Below, piece after piece: positions 22,822-28,163 of a DNA stretch of 28,163 bases (position 1 is the stretch's first letter; every line of letters begins with the position of its first letter). The position numbers and the translations under genes were made by a program. The stretch is from NCBI GenBank assembly GCA_013298455.1, contig JAAFHR010000002.1, positions 1-28,163 on the forward strand, given 5' to 3'. Origin of the DNA: Betaproteobacteria bacterium. Its GTDB lineage: Bacteria > Pseudomonadota > Gammaproteobacteria > Burkholderiales > Casimicrobiaceae. The notes under the pieces are model-generated. The model made no database searches. It was given only the letters and a program-made list of their open reading frames with translations, and had not been told where the DNA came from.

Positions 22822-24573
22822 TTAAGCGGGTTTTGATGGGGGCAAGAAAAACAGGCTTGCCTCGCTCCAGGCATGCCACGCACCGGGTCGTTGTCTGATC
22901 GAGCGCTCGAGCGCGTTCACTGCGCCTTGTAGCGCCGATTGCTGGGCTCCAACAACCAGTCTCTCAACACGCAATACAGGCTCCAAGGTAGCGCGATCCC
23001 ACTGACCTACGAATACATACACAGGCGCATTCGCACGTTGCGCCAACTCCAATAACGTCGGCGGAAAATACGCGTCGCGCCCGAGAAACCGGACTCGCTC
23101 CACGCGATCAACCAAAGGCGGCGGCAGATCGATGAGGCCGATGACACTCGTTGATTGTTTCCACGCGCGAAGGGTTTGCCGCGCGGCGTTACCATCGTCG
23201 GTCGCGATCAGTGGCGCGTTGCACACTGCTTCGACGCAACGCATTCGAAAAGCACCCAGAGCAAAACTCACTCGCTCCAACAAGCCGCCGCTCGCGCTGC
23301 CTCGGCGCATCACAATCGACACAGGCTGCGCACGATCTCGGAGCCAGCGCGTCATCCACCAACCGCCGCCATAGTGGAACGTGAGGAAAAGTGCGGGCGT
23401 TTGCAGCGTCTCAGGCGCATCGATGCGACCATGTCGCGCAAACCACGCCACGGGGCGAGTGAGCGAAATCCAAAGATCCGCATGATCCGTTAAACGCGTG
23501 AAGCGCAGGTCACGTTCAGCAGCGTGCACATCGGCCTCAGGCAAATAACTTGGCAGCGAAGACCTCAGCCCAGCGCTCTCGAAGCGGTAGAGGTGTGCGG
23601 AGCGCTCCACCCATTTCACCAAGCGTCGTCGCAGTGGCATCGGCGAAATCGCGAACAAGCATGGCAAAAACAGCACATCACGCAGCCGCTCCCACAACGT
23701 CACGCGCTCTGCGGGCTGACTATCGCGCGACACCAGCGCCGTCCCCAAGAGCACCAACACCATGCCGAGCATCATGTTGACGGTGAACGGCTCATCGAGA
23801 AACAACCAACCCCAAAACGCCGCAAACGCCGGAAATAGAAACGCCACGCTTGAGGCGCGCTGCGGGCCGATCACTTGAATCAAGTTGAAAAACAAAATGT
23901 AGGCCGCCGCTGTGCACCCCAGCGCCAGCGCTGCCACCGCTGTCCATGCGCCGAGCGACGGCAGGTGCGTGGGCACGGCGAAGAGCGCCGGTAGCGTCAG
24001 CCAAATCGTTGCGCCCCACACCATGCCCGTTGCGCCCACGATGCCCGGAATATCAGAGAGAAAACGTTTGATGAGAAAACTGGCCGTGGCGTACATTGCA
24101 GCCGCCGCAAGGCACGCGAGTACACCCGCAATCACCATCGGCGTTACTCGAACTGGCTGCAAACCCACCAACACCATCACGCCAACGAACGCCAATGCGA
24201 TACCCAGCCACTTGGTAAAGCCTAAGCGCGCCTTAAACCAAAACGCGGCAATGAGCGCGCTCCAAATCGGCGTGGTCGAATTGGCAATCGCGCTGTAACC
24301 GGCGGGAATGTAGAGCGCAGCGAAGCAGTAGGCGATGAACGGAATGGCGGTATTGACGCCGCCAACCAGGAGATATTTTTTCCAATGCGTTTGGAAGTGC
24401 AGCGGATAGCGAAGCGCAGCGATCACCGCCACCATCACCACGCACGCCATCAAAACGCGCGCGCCGGCCAACGCAAACGCGCCGAATTCCGGCGCCGCGA
24501 TGCGCATGAACATGAACGCTGCGCCCCACACAGCGCCCAGCAGCAAAAGCTTGAGAAACGATTGCGTGCTCAT
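22822..24573 (-). CDS. Fusion of an EamA transporter with a lipid A acyltransferase-like domain
   Basis: This encodes 583 residues in one uninterrupted frame. Residues 1-285 are a complete ten-segment EamA transporter (LLLGAVWGAAFMFMRIAAPE at the start, FLFPAFAAFWGWLFLDEPF near 245-263). Residues 290-583 resemble LpxL/HtrB-type acyltransferases: FLTFHYGGGWW (His400), IVMRRGS, an AFRMRCVEA strand, LIDLPPP, and the end IRQRPGAWHAWSEASLFF. The family motif HX4(D/E) here reads H-YGGG-W, so the usual acidic partner is not in place. The protein would sit in the inner membrane with the acyltransferase domain on the cytosolic side if topology is as usual. Function is unknown; lipid or acyl-compound modification coupled to transport is speculative. 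Confidence 0.82.
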   Translation of the reverse strand: MSTQSFLKLLLLGAVWGAAFMFMRIAAPEFGAFALAGARVLMACVVMVAVIAALRYPLHFQTHWKKYLLVGGVNTAIPFIAYCFAALYIPAGYSAIANSTTPIWSALIAAFWFKARLGFTKWLGIALAFVGVMVLVGLQPVRVTPMVIAGVLACLAAAAMYATASFLIKRFLSDIPGIVGATGMVWGATIWLTLPALFAVPTHLPSLGAWTAVAALALGCTAAAYILFFNLIQVIGPQRASSVAFLFPAFAAFWGWLFLDEPFTVNMMLGMVLVLLGTALVSRDSQPAERVTLWERLRDVLFLPCLFAISPMPLRRRLVKWVERSAHLYRFESAGLRSSLPSYLPEADVHAAERDLRFTRLTDHADLWISLTRPVAWFARHGRIDAPETLQTPALFLTFHYGGGWWMTRWLRDRAQPVSIVMRRGSASGGLLERVSFALGAFRMRCVEAVCNAPLIATDDGNAARQTLRAWKQSTSVIGLIDLPPPLVDRVERVRFLGRDAYFPPTLLELAQRANAPVYVFVGQWDRATLEPVLRVERLVVGAQQSALQGAVNALERSIRQRPGAWHAWSEASLFFLPPSKPA

Positions 24574-24655
24574 GGACGCGCACTCACAGATTCAGTGTAA
24601 CGACTCGCCTTAGGTTCAGCTTTTACCGTCAAGACCAAACAAATATTGGGGTACG

Positions 24656-24676
24656 TGAAAGAAATACGGTCTTTCA
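24656..24676. repeat. Perfect small inverted repeat upstream of the EamA-acyltransferase gene
   Basis: TGAAAGA and TCTTTCA are separated by seven bases within an AT-rich spacer (24600-24720). There is no T-tract on the minus strand, so it is not a terminator. It lies about 85 bases upstream of the ATG at 24573 and could be an operator. Confidence 0.35.
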
Positions 24677-24745
24677 AAAGATATTTAAAAGGCTTGCTAG
24701 CCCACGCATTATTTGGCTTTTGATTAGAAAGCTGTTTGCTGTGCT

Positions 24746-25333
24746 CTATTTTTTCGCGGCGGCGACTTCCGCTGCCAACTCCGCGCCCGTTTTGTAGTGC
24801 GCAACCTTGGCGATTGTCGTGCGTTTGGTTCGGTGCACGAGCGCGTTGCTGCCGCTGATCTCTTCGCTCCAATACTTGTTGGCAAGCGCGATATTTTTCT
24901 GTGGTTCAAGCATGAACGCATCGCGCGAACCGCGGCCGCCAAACATGTAGAGCTTGCCGCCGATCATCACAAACGAATCCGCGTCGCCGCCCCACGGAAT
25001 GCTGTAGACGATGCCATTGGAGCAGTAGCCGCCGAATTCGGGCAAATATTTCGCAGGCTCTTTATCGAAAAGCGCTTTGTTCTCTGCTGACGAAAAGTAG
25101 AACGTGATGTTTTCAAACGTACTCTTGATCGCGGGATTGCCTTGCTTGTAGCCACCACCGGGTAGCCAGTACGCCACGACGTCGGCGCCTTTAAGCATCA
25201 CCCGCGCATTGCCGTCCATTTCATGCACGTTAGCCGGTGAAATTTTTCCGCCTGGATTTTGTGTGATGAGCGGCGCGCAGGCAGTTAAGGCAAGTACGGC
25301 AGCTACTAACAGAGCCAATGTAAAACGCGGCAT
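24746..25333 (-). CDS. YHS-domain lipoprotein
   Basis: This encodes 195 residues from the ATG at 25333, which has an AGGAG seven bases upstream. A lipoprotein signal peptide (MPRFTLALLVAAVLALTAC) puts the acylated Cys at 19. The YHS region follows: LKGADVVAYWLPGGG (48-61), ITFYFSSAENKALFDKEPAK (76-95) and YLPEFGGYCSNG (96-107). YHS modules of this form occur in exported proteins of proteobacteria and are thought to bind metal, but no activity is assigned. The C-terminal third is basic. It is transcribed in the same direction as the neighbouring lysR and fusion genes, with gaps of 69 and 172 bases. Confidence 0.88.
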   Translation of the reverse strand: MPRFTLALLVAAVLALTACAPLITQNPGGKISPANVHEMDGNARVMLKGADVVAYWLPGGGYKQGNPAIKSTFENITFYFSSAENKALFDKEPAKYLPEFGGYCSNGIVYSIPWGGDADSFVMIGGKLYMFGGRGSRDAFMLEPQKNIALANKYWSEEISGSNALVHRTKRTTIAKVAHYKTGAELAAEVAAAKK

Positions 25334-25402
25334 GATGATCTCCTGTGGGGATCGTATTGTAGGTCGTCGAACGGCGGAAACTGCACCGCTCACAACACGA
25401 GA

Positions 25403-26302
25403 CTAACCCAACACTGGCCCAATGAGCGAAGCCAACAACGCGGTCACATGACGTTGCGCCTCGCTGTCCGGTCGACGCGATGCTGTCGCCAACGCCACGC
25501 GGCTACGGAACGGATTTCCGACAAACGCTTTCGCGCTGAGTTTGTCGACATCGGGCGAAGACAACAACGCTGACCGAGGCAGCACGCCATAGCCGTGCCC
25601 GGCTGCGACCAGCGCGAGGATGGCGCTCACGCCGTCGACCTCGGCAGCGATGGTGGGTTTCAAACGTTTCTCCGCGAGGCGCGACTCCACCATCACGCGT
25701 GTTGCATGGGGATGAGACGGCAATACGAGCGGCAGTCGAGCGAGTGTGCTCAGGCCGACTTTTGTACCCAAAACCGGATCAGCATGGGTCGACGAAGCAA
25801 TTAAATAGCGCGCTTCTTCTCCCAATGGTTGCAGCACCAAGTCTCGGCCCGGAATCGCGTTGTAGAGCACGGCACAGTCGAGCGAGCCATTTCTTAACCA
25901 ATCAAGCAAATGACTCGATAAGCCTTCGCGAAGTGACACTCGAAGCGCTGGAAAGCGGCTACGAAGCGCTTGCAAAAGGGGCACCGCAATCAGTCGACAA
26001 AGGCTTGGCGGCAGTCCAACTGCAATACGACCCGCCACCTCCGCATCGGGCGAACGCACCGATGCCACCGCCCGTTCGCACTGATGCAAGATACCGCTGG
26101 CATGTTCCAAAAGCAATCGACCTCGGTCGGTCAAGCGCACACCACGGCCGTGCCGAACAAACAGGTGTGCGCCGAGTTCGGATTCGAGTAGCCGCACGTG
26201 CCGACTCAACGCCGGTTGCGCGATGTCGAGCGCGTCACTTGCTCGAGAAAAGCTTCCCAGATCGGCGACCCGGGAGAAGTATTCCAGTTGCTTCAAATCC
26301 AT
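25403..26302 (-). CDS. LysR-type transcriptional regulator
   Basis: This encodes 299 residues from the ATG at 26302 (MDLKQLEYFSRVADLGSFS). The N-terminal winged helix-turn-helix has the recognition segment ASDALDIAQPALSRHVRLLE. A linker and a two-lobed effector domain follow (VAGRIAVGLPPSLCRLIAVP, VLPSHPHATRVMVE, GHGYGVLPRSAL). It is divergent from a 4-oxalomesaconate tautomerase gene and is probably its activator, responding to a ring-cleavage intermediate; the inducer is inferred from position. An upstream in-frame start at 26329 would add nine residues and overlap the putative operator. The sequence is intact. Confidence 0.93.
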   Translation of the reverse strand: MDLKQLEYFSRVADLGSFSRASDALDIAQPALSRHVRLLESELGAHLFVRHGRGVRLTDRGRLLLEHASGILHQCERAVASVRSPDAEVAGRIAVGLPPSLCRLIAVPLLQALRSRFPALRVSLREGLSSHLLDWLRNGSLDCAVLYNAIPGRDLVLQPLGEEARYLIASSTHADPVLGTKVGLSTLARLPLVLPSHPHATRVMVESRLAEKRLKPTIAAEVDGVSAILALVAAGHGYGVLPRSALLSSPDVDKLSAKAFVGNPFRSRVALATASRRPDSEAQRHVTALLASLIGPVLG

Positions 26303-26331
26303 CGCTTGTTGATCCCGCTCGCTTTGCAAAG

Positions 26332-26350
26332 CTATAACAAAATGATATAG
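26332..26350. promoter_or_regulatory. Putative LysR-regulator operator (T-N11-A palindrome)
   Basis: CTATA-N9-TATAG is a perfect 5-bp dyad containing a T-N11-A core, the usual LysR recognition pattern. It lies in the 103-base gap between the divergent lysR (26302) and ligU-like (26406) start codons. A TTGACA at 26365-26370 could serve as a -35 for the rightward genes, but no good -10 is evident. Confidence 0.5.
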
Positions 26351-26405
26351 CTAATAGTGTGATATTGACATTGATCGTTTTGGCAAACCGCCACACAATA
26401 CCGCT

Positions 26406-27491
26406 ATGACCTCCTTTATTCCATGCGCATTGATGCGCGGCGGTACCTCCCGCGGACCATTTTTTTTGGCAAGTGACTTGCCAAGCGACACGGTTCTGCG
26501 CGAGCGCGTGTTGCTTGCTGTCATGGGCTCTCCCGACGCGCGACAGATTGATGGGCTCGGTGGCGCTGATCCCCTAACCAGCAAGGTAGGCATCGTCTCG
26601 CGCTCCACCGCGCCTGGCGTTGATCTCGACTTCTTGTTCGCCCAAGTATTAATCAACGAGGCGCGCGTTGACACCACGCCCAACTGCGGCAACATGCTCG
26701 CCGCCGTAGTGCCGTTCGCGCTTGAAACCGGGCTTGTGAAAGCACAAGGCGACGCGACTACGCTGCGCGTTAAAACACTCAACACCGGCACACTCGCCGA
26801 CATCACCGTGCAAACGCCCAGCGGACGGGTGAGTTACGTCGGAGACACGCGAATCGATGGCGTGCCCGGCACGAGCGCGCCGATTTCTATCGCGTTTTTG
26901 GACACCGCTGGCTCGGTGTGCGGGGCGCTGCTGCCCACGGGGCATTTGATCGATACGTTTGACGGCGTTGAAGTGACGTGTATCGACAACGGCATGCCAG
27001 TGGTTGCAATACGCGCCGCTGATGTGGGCATGACGGGCTACGAATCTCGCGACACGCTCAACACCAACACCACGCTGAAAGCCCGTATCGAATCGATTCG
27101 CTTGCAGGCGGGGCGGGCGATGGGCTTGGGCGACGTGCGCAAAAAAGTCGTGCCGAAAATGAGCTTGGTGGCAGCGCCAAAAGCCGGCGGCGCACTCTGC
27201 TCGCGCACCTTCATTCCGCATGATTGCCACGCCAGCATTGGCGTACTCGGCGCTGTCACGCTCGCCACCGCTGCGGCGATGCCAGGCACTACAGCTGCGA
27301 CGGTCGCTTCGGTTCGAAAGCTGATGGATGGCAAGCAACGCATTTCCGTAGAACATCCCAGTGGCGAATTCACGCTCGAGCTTCGACGAAGCGCCAGCAA
27401 CCCAGACCAAGTTGAAAGCGCCGCCCTACTGCGAACGGCGCGGCTCATCATGCGCGGTGAAGTAATGATTTCAGTTGAGGAAGCCCCATGA
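26406..27491 (+). CDS. ligU: 4-oxalomesaconate tautomerase (LigU/GalD type, PrpF family)
   Basis: This encodes 361 residues with the PrpF/diaminopimelate epimerase-like fold. Motifs are MRGGTSRG (10-17), GADPLTSKVGIV with Lys60, TPNCGNM with Cys94, and a second-lobe SRTFIPHDCHASIG (267-279). The Lys and Cys correspond to residues implicated in LigU-type isomerisation. The reaction moves the double bond of 4-oxalomesaconate so that the hydratase can act, in protocatechuate 4,5-cleavage and gallate degradation. The overlap with the next gene (ATGA) and the identity of that gene make this role much more likely than a methylaconitate isomerase role. A LysR gene is divergent. Confidence 0.9.
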   Translation: MTSFIPCALMRGGTSRGPFFLASDLPSDTVLRERVLLAVMGSPDARQIDGLGGADPLTSKVGIVSRSTAPGVDLDFLFAQVLINEARVDTTPNCGNMLAAVVPFALETGLVKAQGDATTLRVKTLNTGTLADITVQTPSGRVSYVGDTRIDGVPGTSAPISIAFLDTAGSVCGALLPTGHLIDTFDGVEVTCIDNGMPVVAIRAADVGMTGYESRDTLNTNTTLKARIESIRLQAGRAMGLGDVRKKVVPKMSLVAAPKAGGALCSRTFIPHDCHASIGVLGAVTLATAAAMPGTTAATVASVRKLMDGKQRISVEHPSGEFTLELRRSASNPDQVESAALLRTARLIMRGEVMISVEEAP

Positions 27492-28163
27492 TCATTGACT
27501 GCCACGGCCACTACACCACCGCACCCAAGGCGCTTGAGCTTTGGCGCACACAGCAAATTGCGGCGTTTGACGCGGGCGCCTCATTGCCCAGCAGCGCGAG
27601 CCTTGTAATCTCGGACGACGATATTCGCGAGTCTTTAGAAAGCGCGCAAATTCGTATTCAACGAGAGCGCGGTACGGATTTAACGATCTTCTCGCCCCGC
27701 GCGAGTTTCATGGCGCATCACATCGGCAACCAGGCGGTGAGTGAGCAGTGGGCGAGTCTGTGTAACGAGCTGATTTATCGCGTTACGCAGCTCTATCCCT
27801 CAAACTTTGTTGGCGCTTGCATGCTGCCGCAGTCGCCCGGCGTGTCGCCAGCGAACTGCGTGGCCGAGTTGCGTCGATGCGTAGATGAGTACGGGTTCGT
27901 TGCTTGCAATCTCAATCCCGATCCGTCGGGCGGCCATTGGCGCGAACCGCCGCTCACCGATCGTTGGTGGTATCCCGTGTATGAGGCGATGGTCGAGCTC
28001 GATGTGCCCGCGATGGTGCATGTCAGTACGAGCTGCAACGCTTGCTTTCACACGACTGGCGCGCATTACTTAAACGCTGACACCACCGCGTTTATGCAGC
28101 TTATGACGGGGCAACTCTTCAAGGATTTTCCAACGCTCAAATTCATCATTCCCCACGGCGGCG
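27488..28163 (+). CDS. ligJ: 4-oxalomesaconate hydratase (LigJ/PmdE type), 3' truncated by the window
   Basis: The first 225 codons are present and the frame is open at the window end. The start MIIDCHGHYTTAPKALE is characteristic of LigJ-type amidohydrolase-superfamily hydratases. Metal-site His6 and His8, and His178 in PAMVHVSTSCNACFHTTG, are visible, as are SPRASFMAHHIG and NLNPDPSGGHW. The enzyme hydrates the tautomer of 4-oxalomesaconate to 4-carboxy-4-hydroxy-2-oxoadipate, which an aldolase splits to pyruvate and oxaloacetate. Its ATG overlaps the tautomerase stop by four bases, indicating translational coupling. Aldolase and ring-cleavage dioxygenase genes would be expected downstream. 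Confidence 0.93.
   Translation, partial: MIIDCHGHYTTAPKALELWRTQQIAAFDAGASLPSSASLVISDDDIRESLESAQIRIQRERGTDLTIFSPRASFMAHHIGNQAVSEQWASLCNELIYRVTQLYPSNFVGACMLPQSPGVSPANCVAELRRCVDEYGFVACNLNPDPSGGHWREPPLTDRWWYPVYEAMVELDVPAMVHVSTSCNACFHTTGAHYLNADTTAFMQLMTGQLFKDFPTLKFIIPHGG

Noticed and set aside
26649..27410. 253-residue ORF antisense to the tautomerase gene
   Set aside because: His/Arg-rich shadow; the sense protein has all family motifs.
1..28163. CRISPR arrays, tRNA/rRNA genes, insertion sequences, toxin-antitoxin or defence genes
   Set aside because: None could be recognised. The repeats are palindromic intergenic elements without regular direct spacing, and no transposase or integrase frame is present.

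Overview
The window is a chromosomal segment of a Gram-negative proteobacterium, most likely a betaproteobacterium of the order Burkholderiales. This is an inference from the gene mix: a Bug/TctC-type solute receptor, class I fructose-1,6-bisphosphatase, PhoBR, a Pil-Chp type IV pilus chemosensory operon and a 4-oxalomesaconate tautomerase/hydratase pair, with moderately GC-rich coding sequence throughout. No rRNA, tRNA, CRISPR array, transposase, integrase or phage gene was recognised. Genes are closely packed and almost all look intact.

Layout. 1-5.8 kb: the 3' end of a TctC-like receptor, two divergent DMT (EamA) exporters, a long chromate transporter (chrA), undecaprenyl-diphosphatase (uppP) and a YidB-like DUF937 protein ending at a clear intrinsic terminator. 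5.8-10 kb: a ChaC-type gamma-glutamylcyclotransferase, fructose-1,6-bisphosphatase (fbp), then a small apparent operon of an EamA transporter, an ABM-fold protein and a DUF998-like membrane protein. 10-12.7 kb: 4-hydroxyphenylpyruvate dioxygenase (hppD) divergent from an Lrp/AsnC regulator, then a proline-rich lipoprotein. 12.8-14.9 kb: phoB-phoR, with four 11-bp-phased Pho half-sites directly against the phoB start codon. 14.9-22.5 kb (minus strand): a compact Pil-Chp operon in the order pilG, pilH, pilI, pilJ, pilL/chpA. 22.8-24.6 kb: one ORF joining a complete EamA transporter to a lipid A acyltransferase-like domain. 24.7-25.3 kb: a YHS-domain lipoprotein. 25.4-28.2 kb: a LysR regulator divergent from a 4-oxalomesaconate tautomerase (ligU/galD type) and the 5' part of a 4-oxalomesaconate hydratase (ligJ/pmdE type), lower-pathway enzymes for protocatechuate or gallate meta-cleavage.

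The functional themes are aromatic catabolism (hppD, ligU, ligJ), phosphate sensing, surface motility signalling, envelope maintenance (uppP, acyltransferase fusion, lipoproteins) and small-molecule export (four EamA modules). Intergenic regions are unusually rich in palindromic repeats. At least four families are present. Several contribute to ORF ends or shared promoter regions, and some cause artificial N-terminal extensions if the longest ORF is taken.

The most unusual items are the EamA-acyltransferase fusion, whose HX4(D/E) motif appears altered; the Pil-Chp operon with a large dCache-type receptor in the PilJ position and no CheR/CheB in the cluster; and the Pho box abutting the phoB start. 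I did not find a clearly new multi-gene system.
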